Position numbers and translations under genes: made by a program
Shown here: positions 12,556-22,412 of the stretch, one piece after another
Layout of the letters: each line of letters starts with the position of its first letter
Position numbering within the stretch: position 1 is the stretch's first letter
The notes under the pieces: generated by a model
Seen by the model: the letters and a program-made list of their open reading frames with translations, nothing else
Databases searched by the model: none
What the model was told of the DNA's origin: nothing
Assembly (NCBI RefSeq): GCF_029784155.1
Contig: NC_073693.1
Span: forward strand, 288,086,875 to 288,150,874
Direction: 5' to 3'
Length of the DNA: 64,000 bases
Source: Uranotaenia lowii
Taxonomy: Eukaryota; Arthropoda; Insecta; Diptera; Culicidae

Positions 12556-14205
12556 GTAAGTCATCAATTCCAGATTTAAAAATTTCAATATAAACTGTAT
12601 AATTTTCTTTCTAATTTCATTAAAACTTTTTTTTAATATGAATTATGAAATTTTTGGTATTATGAAAGTTCAAACGCAGTCCTGCCAAAACTTTAAGCTC
12701 AACACATTTATTTTCAAATCTCACTCTCTCGGGCAATCGGCATCAATTTGCATAGGTATGCAATCATAAATCAATGAAATGGATGGGGCTATCTGGTGTA
12801 AAATCACATTTATCAAAAGGGCGAGCTTTGCATATTGAGGCGGCTGATATTTCCTCATCCATGTATCGTGTATCGTATCGTCCGGCCCAACGAATGCTGC
12901 ATATTGCATGTTGTTCCGGGTGTTGATGCATACATGCAAACATGCATACATACATATGAACCGGATCTAGGCGCAGCAATGTGTAATATTTTCATTTAGA
13001 TTAATAGCCCTAGACAGGAAACAGCAATCGGGTAGCATCCCTACCTTCCTATCTATGCAGAGAAAGCCATTAAAAGCAAAATTAATTGAATAATTTTGAA
13101 GTTTCAATCAATACTCAAATCTATCCGCTCTCAAAATTCAATGCTGCGGCATTCTCAAGATTCAAATTCAATATCGAATTTGACAATCCCATGAGTTAAT
13201 TACAGGTTTGATTTTTAACAAGGTGTTCTGAAGAAAATTGTTAATTGATTTAAAATAATTCTTTTTCGGACAATAAAAAATAAAGTAAGAAAGTAAATGA
13301 TCTTAAAAAAAAGCCTAACAATAAATCAATTAAACAATTGTGAAAAATTATCGGTTAAGGCTCTTTGTTGAGTTTCCATACAAAATAAATATATCTCGGA
13401 TGCTTGAAGACCAAGTCTTCTTCTTGGGTGCAAGATGAGAACATATTCATTGGTCTTGTGGTCATGTTTAAGATTTTTTTTTCATTGAAAAATTTTAACA
13501 TTTAAAATCAAATGAAATCAATATCAGAATTTGAAATAATATTTGTATTCAATTTTCGATCAAGAGTTAATATTTTGATCTTTCGGTTAAAAGTTACAAT
13601 ATTTTTAATGTGCTCTCTATCCAACGTTTAGAATTTTCATTAATTCTTTCTCAAGAAACTGATGTCCGATGTTTGTGCTAAACTGCTTTTATAATGCTCG
13701 TTCTAATTCGAATCAATTGTATAAATAAGCAAAAGAAAGTCATGTAGTGTTATGAAAAGTTTTCATTTTTAGATACAAAACTGATTTTCCAGAGACGGTT
13801 TCATCACAGAGATTTTTTTTTTCAAAGAAGGAAATTTGATGTGTTTGCTGCCGTGAGTGGGTTCATCTCACTAAAACCACCTTGGGCTTCGTATGCAGAT
13901 GTGCCTCTTCGTTTCATCAAGCACGCCATAATGTGGAGAAAGTTATAACTATTTATTATGTTAAAACATCGACGATCTGGACTATTTCTGACAAATTTCT
14001 GAATTGTAGGTGGTGCTGTTGCCGCTGGTTTTGATGATGGTACTATCAGTGACTTTAGTAGGAACTTTCGTCAGTAGGTGGTGCTGACATGCGGGTCCTT
14101 GATGAGATTTATGGAGAAGGCTGACAGTGACGTTTATTTTTTTAACTAAATTTGGTTTCACCCTATGGTACTACATCAAAGGGTAGGCTGTACTAATGCA
14201 CTTAT
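12556..14205. other. Unassigned sequence
   Basis: Contains a CATACATGCAAACATGCATACATACATA run near 12,930-12,956 (alternating short CATA/CATG units) and otherwise no recognised repeat. The segment 13,840-14,160 is less AT-rich and includes two GTAGGTGGTGCTG copies (14,008 and 14,075). No gene is supported. Confidence 0.4.
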
Positions 14206-14330
14206 ACATCTCACCCTTTTACTTTTCCTCTTCATTATTTTGGTCTTTCTCCTTTATCTTCTTTCTGCTTTATCCTCTTTCTCCTTCTCCCCCAACTCCT
14301 TTTTCTATTTCTGCTTTTCCTCATTCGCCA
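14206..14330 (+). repeat. Pyrimidine-rich tract
   Basis: About 120 bp almost entirely C and T, with TTTCTCC and CTTCTCCCC-like runs. It lies just beyond the 3' side of the R1-like LINE and could be part of its 3' untranslated region, where it would be purine-rich on the element's strand. Confidence 0.5.
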
Positions 14331-14689
14331 ACTTCAGACTGGTGCAGAAGTCCCCGAGACGTGTGCCGGTTAGGTAACGCTTTAAAAGTAACTCGCGTTC
14401 GTCATAGCATCCAGTCCCGTAAGATTTCTAACCTCTAAGGCATGACAGATTGAGAAACTACCAAGCTAGAATCACGTCACAACCACTCCGAATCGTATCT
14501 TCCTTTTGCTGCAGGAAAGATCGTAGCTGAGTACATGAGACCTTTTAAGTCCCACCACACGTATGAGTCCAGATTAGGGTTATATCGCGCCCTAAAAGCG
14601 GATTACTTTTGAATTGTAATGTCATACGAGGCCCAAGACCTTCCATTAGCTTGTCAGGTTTGGTTGACTATCTCGTTCTCTCCATCCCT

Positions 14690-17595
14690 GATTCGTATTA
14701 GATCGCATATGATTTGCGAGATTTTGTCGACTACAGCACGCCACGACTGTTCGTCGCGAAACATCTCACTCACAACATTCTTGGCGTTCAAATTTTGATG
14801 TTGTTGACGCCTTGAAATGAATCTGCGGCAGAGAAAGATAGCGCTTTATTGCCTCCGTACCTACGCGTTCCGGGCAATAAGGCGAGCTGATCAGCTTAAA
14901 CCGATGAAAGTATTGCTTGAAGCATCCATGACCCGAAAGGAACTGCGTCAGGTATAAGTTGACCACTCCATACTTCTGATTTACCCAGTCTGAAATTCGC
15001 GGTATTAGCCTTTGTGTCCATCTTGCGTTGTTCGGTGCATTCCATTGCTTCTGCCACTTGATCATTGACGCTGTTCGTTGAAATTTACGCACTCCTCTAA
15101 CAACTCTTGCTTCGTAACATTCCATATCCTCCGCCAGAGTTATGTCGGTGGGAATCATGCCCACGATGACAAAAGCTGCATCTGCTGATATTGTCCTTTA
15201 TGCACAGGAAACTCGTATGAATATAGTCGATGTGTGCCCCGGATTTGGATCTGTTGTGTTCTTTTCCTGTGACGGAGCTCCAGGCCGCTCCTCCGTATCT
15301 TATTTCGACACTGCTACGCTCGCAAGGAGACGTCTCTTGCTACTTTTTGGACCATGGCAATTCGGCATAATCTAGGCCAATGAATATATGACTTTTGACG
15401 CACTTTCACAACAGTATTTGACATGCGCACCAAAACTTAAGCGATTGTCGACCATTACTCCAAGGTATTTCAGCTGCTGTTTTGAAAATGTCGTGTGCCC
15501 TCCAACAGTAATCTCCATGTGCGGCACAACTCTTTTATTAGTCACGAGCAGAACTTCGGTTTTTTGGTGAGCTATCTGAAGCTTAACTCCCTCCATCCAG
15601 ATGCCAACCCTTTCAACGGACACCGTTGCAAGGTCTTCTACCACCTCAATTGTTTCGCCAGTGATCATGAGCACGATATCGTCAGCAAATCCGACTATCT
15701 GCACGCCTGCTGTTAGTTTCAGCGTTAACACCTCATTGTACATGACATTCCAAAGCACAGGTCCAAGTATGGAACCCTATGGAACACCCGCTGTTAGGGC
15801 AGTAGATCGTAACCCAGTTTCGGTTTCGTACGTCAGGACTCGATTTTCGAAGAAGCTTCCTATTATCCTGCAGAGGGTATTGGGAACACGCATCCTGTGT
15901 AGCGCTTCGGTAATCGCTTCCCAGCTGGCATTTTTGAAGCCATTCTTAACGTCGATTGTCACAATGCTACAGTGACGAACACCTGTCCGCTTCTTTTTAT
16001 ATGCGCGCTTCGCGTACTCTGTCACCATTCGGATGGCGTCCACCGTAGATCTCCCTTTTCGAAAACCGAACTGTCTGTCCGACAGTCTACTTTCGCCTTC
16101 TGTGTTGATAATAAGTCTGTTGAATATAAGCCTCTCCAGTAGCTTACCAAGGGTGTCCAGCAGACAAATGGTTCTGTATGATGACCGGTGCCCTGGAGGT
16201 TTCCCAGGTTTCGGTAGTAGCACCAGCTTCACCGTTTTCCACGAATTGGGAAACGATCCCTCGTCGAGACACTATTGTAGCACCACTCTGAACGTATCCG
16301 GAATGGTCTGTACCGCCACCTTCAGCACTGCATTTGGGATTCCATCCGGACTAGGGGCCTTATTCACCGCAAGTTTCTTGGCAATAGCCACAAGTTCCTC
16401 ATTCGTTACTGGCTCGATGTCGTGGGAACCCGCATCTTCCGGGGTAAGTGGTCACTGCGTTGGGCTATGCTGCGAGAAAAGATGTGCAACGATCTCTCCC
16501 AGTTTTTCTGGACACTTTTCGGTCGGCGATCTTGGGCCACCGAATCTCGCCAGTGCAACTTTATAGGCTTGGCCCCATGGGTTATCATCTACGCTCTGGC
16601 ATAACGCTCTGTAGTAGTTCTCTTTGCTTGATTCAATAGCTCGCTTAAGTGCCACCCTGGCTACTCGATAAACGGCACCTCTCGTTTTTTCTATCGGCTT
16701 CGTTTCTCGCCCGTTGAGCTCGTCATCTGGCTTTTAGACAGCTAGTACGAAGCTCAGCTATTTCTGAGGTCCACCAGTAAGCCGGTCGTCGCCACCACTT
16801 CGGTGTATTTCTTCTGGGCTTGGTCATGTCGCACATCGCTACCATCATTTTCGTCAGCTGCTCAGCATTATGGACCTGGGATGCCTCCTGCATGTATACA
16901 GCTTCGGTGCACACTTCCTTGTCGAAAACTTTAGTCTTCCATCTTCGCTCGTGCACTGGCAGTTGCCTTACTGCCAATGGATTTCGGTCTCCTACGCTAT
17001 AGCGTATCGTCTGTGATCGCTGTGCGTATAGTCGTTACACACTCTCCAATTCATGTCAATTTTTAATTATGGGCTCGCAAAGGTGATATCTATCACTGAC
17101 GTTCTGTCTGGTATTCCACGCTTGCGATAGGTGCTGGTAGATCCAGTGTTGCAATGCTCAACCTCCAATCTCGCGAAGGACTCTAGCAGACTGTGGCCCC
17201 TAGGATTGTTGCACCTACTACCTCAGTTAACCGCCCAAGCGTTGCAGTCTCCTGCTATCACCTGCCCTTCCTGGCAGTTCGTGAGTGAGTACCAACATTG
17301 TGTTGAACTCCCCGATCCATCTTGGTGGAGTGTAGCAGCTGCGAAAGAAGATGCCGTTGATTTTAGCAATCACAAATCCGTCCCTAGAATCTACTACTAT
17401 CTCCTGGATAGGAAAACGTCCCGTGGCGTAGACAGCAGCTAAGCCAGACCTGTCCGCTGCCCAATTACCGTTTCCAGACGGGATTCTGTATGGTTCTGAT
17501 AAAAGCGCCACGTCACACTTCTTTTCGCCTACCGTTTGCTCCAGCAGAAGCTGTGCAATCTCGTTATGGTTGAGGTTTAGCTGGATTACATCCAA
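14690..17595 (-). pseudogene. R1-like LINE ORF2 (endonuclease and reverse transcriptase), broken
   Basis: Read from 17,595 leftward. The endonuclease start carries LNLNH, DVALLSEPYR and SCYTPPRW, followed by a TGRAGD-like remnant; this is the form seen in R1-group proteins. The middle part is interrupted by several stops. Reverse transcriptase resumes at 16,655 and is clearest at 16,232-15,777, with LLPKPGKPPG, SYRTICLLD, FGFRKGRST and NASWEAI, then crosses a frame break into GFADDIVL, the catalytic Asp pair, and LKYLGVMVDN. The C-terminal block at 15,164-14,766 contains YLTQFLSGHGCFKQY and a residual Cys/His-type region. Function was target-primed reverse transcription; this copy cannot encode it. 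Confidence 0.85.
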
Positions 17596-17597
17596 TT

Positions 17598-18617
17598 TTA
17601 CTGGCTTGACTTTGCCTTTTTGTATGCCTGGCAGTCCAAGCCACCAGTTTCGTGAGCGTTGTCATCCGCCTGCTTGAACAGCATGCATTTCGGTTGATTT
17701 TTGCAAACTCTAGCGAAGTGTCCTTCTTCACCACATTTTCGGCAACATCGTGACCGGTCGGGTCGGTTGCAGTTTGGGTGCCTCTTGTTTTGGTGACGCT
17801 CTCGCCAACAGCACATAATTTTGCTCTGCGCGTAGCTTCCGGAACAAGTCCGCATACGTTGTGCCTTCTTTCGCTTCCACGATAAGGGTTTCCCGTTAAG
17901 GTTTTGGTTTTGGGGGTGGTTCTGGCTTCATGATGACCTTTCTTTTCATGTTCTCCTTCCTATAACGAACCATTCGCCAGCCTTCTGCGCTACTTTCTCC
18001 GTCTGCATCGTCGTTGTCCGTACCCCTCCTTTTTTTGGAGGAATCGTTTACGACGGGGGAGTCGCGATCTCTTTTCGCGGTTCTTCTCGACTTGGACTCC
18101 TTCGAAGGTCCTTGAGAAGCAACCAATTTTGCTTCCTCCAATCCCTTCTCCGCAGCCTCGGCTTTCCGCACCAGCTCCGTTCGGCACTCTGCAGAAGCAC
18201 CATCAATTTCGGCACCCAGGTCTTGATGTGCGAGTGCGCGTTGTTGGTACTTCGCACAAATTCCTGCACCTTGTCGACCATGTCGACTGCCTTCAAAAGG
18301 CCACATTTTTTGATGCCCCTTGGTGCACCTCTTCCTGCGACTAGGACCTGCTCCTCTTGCTGGGAACTACTAAGGTTTTCAGTGAACCCATCTGCGGCCG
18401 GGCTTCTCTCCGCTTCCTTGACAACCTCCCTGCCAATCTCTTTTCCTAACTCCTTTACTACTTTGCTTAGAAGAGGAGACCTAAGGAGTTCTCTCTTAGC
18501 AAAGATCTCTGTCAGCGTTCCTCTACCTTCTCCTCCTTTGTCCATGCTAACGTCAGTTGTCCCGAAATTCCTTCTGTTTTTAATGTTGTTGTTGTTTTGG
18601 TTCATGTTCAGTCCCAC
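17598..18617 (-). pseudogene. R1-like LINE ORF1 (gag), broken
   Basis: Nucleic-acid-binding protein of the LINE RNP. Translation starts at 18,617 with an Asn-rich stretch (MNQNNNNIKN), followed by a charged region (KVVKELGKEIGREVVKE). The frame then shifts near 18,050-18,300 into a Lys/Arg-rich segment ending in a proline-rich tail (EPPPKPKP) and a stop at 17,896. A third frame carries CRKCGEEGHFARVC, a CX2CX4HX4C zinc knuckle. A second knuckle is damaged: KCMLF has Phe where Cys is expected, followed by the DDNAHETGGLDC spacing. The gag region between the charged part and the knuckles looks shortened. It ends just upstream of ORF2. Confidence 0.75.
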
Positions 18618-18879
18618 GAGTAGCTAGGGAAATATACGGTCCACTGCGCCAGTGCCCTGCTTTAGCGCAGTAAGGACTTCATTACTGTGGGGTGCGTCCT
18701 GGTGCCCCACAGGCTTGCGACTGACACATTTTCGACCCGCCAGTCTTCCACCTCAACAGTACGGTTTTTTGTATAATGGCGTTTTCGCGCCCCCATGAGT
18801 GGCACACTTTGGGCAACCTTGGGTCGTTGTCTCCATTACGTTCCAATGGAAAGGTCCGAGTTCATTGCGTGTTTCTTCA

Positions 18880-19065
18880 TTCATAGAGGGGTTCCGTCAG
18901 TTCCGTTTGCGTAGTCCATATCCATTGCATGTGTCTTTATAAGATGGATTTCAGTTCCGTTTTCATAATCCATTTCCGTTGCATGTGTTATCATTTGAAA
19001 GGGGGATGGTTCCAATCTATTCCGAATGCATAGTCCGAGTTGTGGTGGAGTCTGTCTATCCACTA
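18880..19065 (+). repeat. Short minisatellite, ~65-bp units
   Basis: Two to three imperfect units share TCAGTTCCGTTTGCGTAG-like, GTCCATATCCATT-like and GCATGTGT segments, spaced at about 60-70 bp. It lies just beyond the 5' end of the LINE and may be its tandem-repeat promoter region or an unrelated tandem duplication. Confidence 0.55.
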
Positions 19066-20940
19066 GTACAAAAGTTTGGCGAAAAATACGTGAAAACGAT
19101 AATTATTGATGATTAATGATGGTAATATTAAACATACCATATTGATCACAGTTTCCCCGGTATGGAATATTCGGCCGAATGTTTGCTCAAATATTTAAAT
19201 GAGTTTTTAATGAAAACCACAAAATCGATCATTTCAATTTCCTTCTATTAATTTTATTTTAATGCTTCTCATGTTTTGAGTCGAGTATTTTCAGCCGGAA
19301 GTTATTACCAGATGATGCATTACATGATTTTTTTTTTTTTCAAGAAGGGGTCTCTCTGATTTAAAAAATGTCACCAATAACTGAAATGACCTCAGATGAC
19401 TTGTCGCCTCTAGGGCGTTTATCATTAAAGCGATTGGGTTCCTGTGAAATCTAGGACAAAACATGTCAAAACGGATTCCAAGCAATTTGAATTTGCTTAT
19501 TTGATATCGAAATAAATGATGGGTGAATTTGAGCATGCTATCTTCAAAATATTTGTTTAAAATAACGATGATCTTCAAACTTAAGAATACCTACATCATC
19601 TCTATCCTAATACTGGCATTTCTCAAGCTACTTGTTAGCGTCCTCAGTGGGTCATGAACTGAAGGATGTCTTCACTTTTTTTCTCGACTATCATCAGTTG
19701 AGGGATTGGGTTGAATGTTTAACCAGCCATTTTTTAACAAATGTTAATTGATTGCACTCAAGAAACACAAAAAAATGGAATTTAAAGTATTCCGATGAAG
19801 CATGATAGGCGTGGAAATTTTGAGGGTTAATCAATTTTCTCCATTCAAAGAGTCAGCCCTATTAAGCATTCGTCAAGATGGCATCATGAACACAAAAACA
19901 AGAATCATTCACAAGAGCGACTCTAATAAGATATTATACTCCAGCCAGACTGTCAGCCTACGGTTATGTTCTATAGTAAGAATTGGGTGCTGTGTAGGTA
20001 TAACATTTCTACACTATTTTTTTTGTTCCAGAAAAAAACGATCTCCAAGTCCAAGTTCCGCAAGTTGGGTCGTTTGTTCGTTCGTTTCTTTCGGATTCGC
20101 TTTTTTTTGTCAAAGAACTTGTTAGTCGAGCAAACTTTCCCTAGCCTAGCTACTCTGTCTGTGCTGATGAGTCATCATCAGCATTTGCCATCGCCATAAG
20201 CATCATCATCATCTCCACAAGAAGCTCCCTAAGAACAAAGATTTGACTTGATGTGAGATGATGACCCCTCATGAAGGGACACGATGGGAAAAGATAAAGG
20301 ACTCGGTCCTCTAATTTTCCCGTGTTTTTTGCTGCCCTAAGTTAGGGCAGAGCAAAAGCAAAAGAAAAACTGTCGCTTCCACTGATGGAGAAAATTAGGG
20401 TAGGTGGGTTGTAAGATGAGTGAAAAACTTTCAAGAACTATCAGCAAACCATAACCGAAGAATCCTAACTGTCAACCACAGGACCTGGCACCCTAATTGG
20501 AGCTACTACAATATGTATGGACCAGTGGAAGCAGACAGAGCAGCAGAAAAAAGACAATTATCTACTTGATGTTTCGCTTTTATCCTTTTGGTCTTAACTG
20601 GGATTTTGTTCATCAGAAGAGAATGGAGGCGATGGTGAAAGAAAAAAAAACGTTGAACGGAAACGTTTCCTCCATTTTCTGTAGCCATTGGAATGTCGTT
20701 GGGGGATGAACGTGCTCGAAAAGTAGATGTTGTTAGGGAACGATAAGAAAAACGTTAATTGATGAGCTAGAAAAAAGGCACCTTCGTAGGACGACGAATC
20801 GAAATTACTAAACAGAATACTGGTTGAGTTTTTTGTTCTTCTCTTGGGCTATGTATGATTTATCATTAGTGTGTGACTTTTCAAGACATTTTTTTCAAAT
20901 ATTCCAGAGTGTTATTAAGAAGATATCGACTGTATATTTT
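19066..20940. other. Unassigned, partly less AT-rich sequence
   Basis: No repeat or gene is recognised. The segment 19,970-20,720 is less AT-rich, and an acceptor-like TTTTTTTTGTTCCAG precedes 20,035. The frames at 19,802-20,125 and 20,497-20,709 have no known motif. It resembles intron or regulatory DNA. Confidence 0.4.
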
Positions 20941-21085
20941 AATGTTAATTTTTCCGGCAAATCAGTCACATTTTTTAGAAACGAACGATATTGATCTCTA
21001 CTCTGACGACACCGAAACGTCGGAGTAGAAATAAATATCGTTCGTTTCTAAAAAGTGTGACTGATTTGCCGGAAAAATTAACATT
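20941..21085. repeat. 145-bp near-perfect palindrome
   Basis: The left arm starting AATGTTAATTTTTCCGGC at 20,941 is the near-perfect reverse complement of the right arm ending at 21,085. The arms are about 65 bp. The centre reads CTGACGACACCGAAACGTC, which contains CTGACGA and GAAACGTC, elements of a hammerhead ribozyme core. A short AAATAAA follows. Such CGAAACGTC-plus-AATAAA ends occur in Penelope-like elements, so this may be two opposed truncated element ends. Confidence 0.75.
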
Positions 21086-21154
21086 CTCCATAGTTTTCAG
21101 AAAAAAAAACCGTTGGCATCTCTGCATGTGACAGTGTTGTTTTCGGCGGAAGCC

Positions 21155-21412
21155 ACTTAGAGGCCGGATATTCGGCCGAAAGATGTCAGGCCGAAGGACG
21201 CTAAGCCGAATGGGTTAACAGGCAGAAGAATGCTCGGCCGAATAGGACAATTGTCCGAATGGGACATTTGGCCGAAGGTTAATTGGCCGAATATTATTTG
21301 ACCGAATGGTCATAAGTAAGAATGGTCATCAGGTCGAATGGTCGTGAGATCGAATTGATGTTAGGCCGAAAAGTCGTTAGGTTGAATGCTCATTAAGCCG
21401 AAAGTTGAACTG
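21155..21412 (+). repeat. GGCCGAA(T) degenerate minisatellite
   Basis: At least a dozen short units of about 15-20 bp carry GGCCGAA or a variant (AGGCCGAAGG, TCGGCCGAATAGG, TTGGCCGAA, GACCGAATGGTC). Spacing and sequence vary, indicating an old array. No coding frame spans it. Confidence 0.75.
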
Positions 21413-21912
21413 ATCCCAATTTTCAATAATTCATATTCAATTTAAAACGTCGCGGTCCCCATTTGGGACGGATATTTGCTTCAATCATAAATGGCGTGCT
21501 GTTTTCGGCTCGCGCACATTCACGGCGTGAAATTAATTTTCAATTGATTGACTCGGGTCTCACTCCGTAGTACAGGCAAAGTTCAGCTGTGCTATACGGT
21601 GGGGGTGGGAATGTTAAAATGGCACTCAATCATACAACCACTGCCTAGCCGGGAGTCGATTCTTCTCGATAATGAAGAAGTAGCACCGGTTTCGGGGGAA
21701 AGCCAGGGTCGGTGGAAGGGTCAACAAGAAACCCGAAAAGTGAAGCCTCGAATGGAATATGATTATTTGATTACAGAGCACCTCGCTCCCACGCACAGAA
21801 AACGGATGTTCGTTCAGTCGATGTCATGATGGGGTTTGTGTTCTTAATTTTTGCAGAACCCCAGCTGTTTGACGCTTCAAACCCCGCACAAGAAACGGAA
21901 CAGGAAGTGGGA
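21413..21912. other. Unassigned sequence at the edge of the assembly gap
   Basis: More GC-rich than average, with an acceptor-like TTCTTAATTTTTGCAG near 21,841-21,856 followed by CAGCTGTTTGACG. The 93-aa frame at 21,548-21,829 shows no known domain. The sequence runs directly into the N gap, so an exon cannot be judged. Confidence 0.35.
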
Positions 21913-22412
21913 NNNNNNNNNNNNNNNNNNNNNNNNNNNNNNNNNNNNNNNNNNNNNNNNNNNNNNNNNNNNNNNNNNNNNNNNNNNNNNNNNNNNNNNN
22001 NNNNNNNNNNNNNNNNNNNNNNNNNNNNNNNNNNNNNNNNNNNNNNNNNNNNNNNNNNNNNNNNNNNNNNNNNNNNNNNNNNNNNNNNNNNNNNNNNNNN
22101 NNNNNNNNNNNNNNNNNNNNNNNNNNNNNNNNNNNNNNNNNNNNNNNNNNNNNNNNNNNNNNNNNNNNNNNNNNNNNNNNNNNNNNNNNNNNNNNNNNNN
22201 NNNNNNNNNNNNNNNNNNNNNNNNNNNNNNNNNNNNNNNNNNNNNNNNNNNNNNNNNNNNNNNNNNNNNNNNNNNNNNNNNNNNNNNNNNNNNNNNNNNN
22301 NNNNNNNNNNNNNNNNNNNNNNNNNNNNNNNNNNNNNNNNNNNNNNNNNNNNNNNNNNNNNNNNNNNNNNNNNNNNNNNNNNNNNNNNNNNNNNNNNNNN
22401 NNNNNNNNNNNN
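21913..22412. other. Assembly gap, 500 N
   Basis: Exactly 500 N, a typical placeholder of arbitrary size. Its right edge enters the satellite in mid-unit, so an unknown amount of the array is missing. Confidence 0.98.

Larger units (their letters stand above)
14340..18850 (-). mobile_element. Decayed R1-clade non-LTR retrotransposon
   Basis: A two-ORF LINE on the minus strand. ORF1 is gag-like with a CCHC knuckle; ORF2 has an apurinic-type endonuclease start, reverse transcriptase with FADD, and the C-terminal region typical of the R1 group. Order and domain content fit the R1 clade. Many stops and frame changes make it non-functional. No poly(A) tail or target-site duplication was found, so both outer boundaries are estimates. 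R1-clade elements include rDNA-specific families, but no 28S sequence flanks this copy. Confidence 0.85.

Noticed and set aside
16033..16566. Plus-strand 177-aa frame over the LINE
   Set aside because: It is antisense to the reverse transcriptase, whose motifs are on the minus strand.
18112..18627. Plus-strand 171-aa frame
   Set aside because: Antisense shadow of the LINE gag; no domain of its own.
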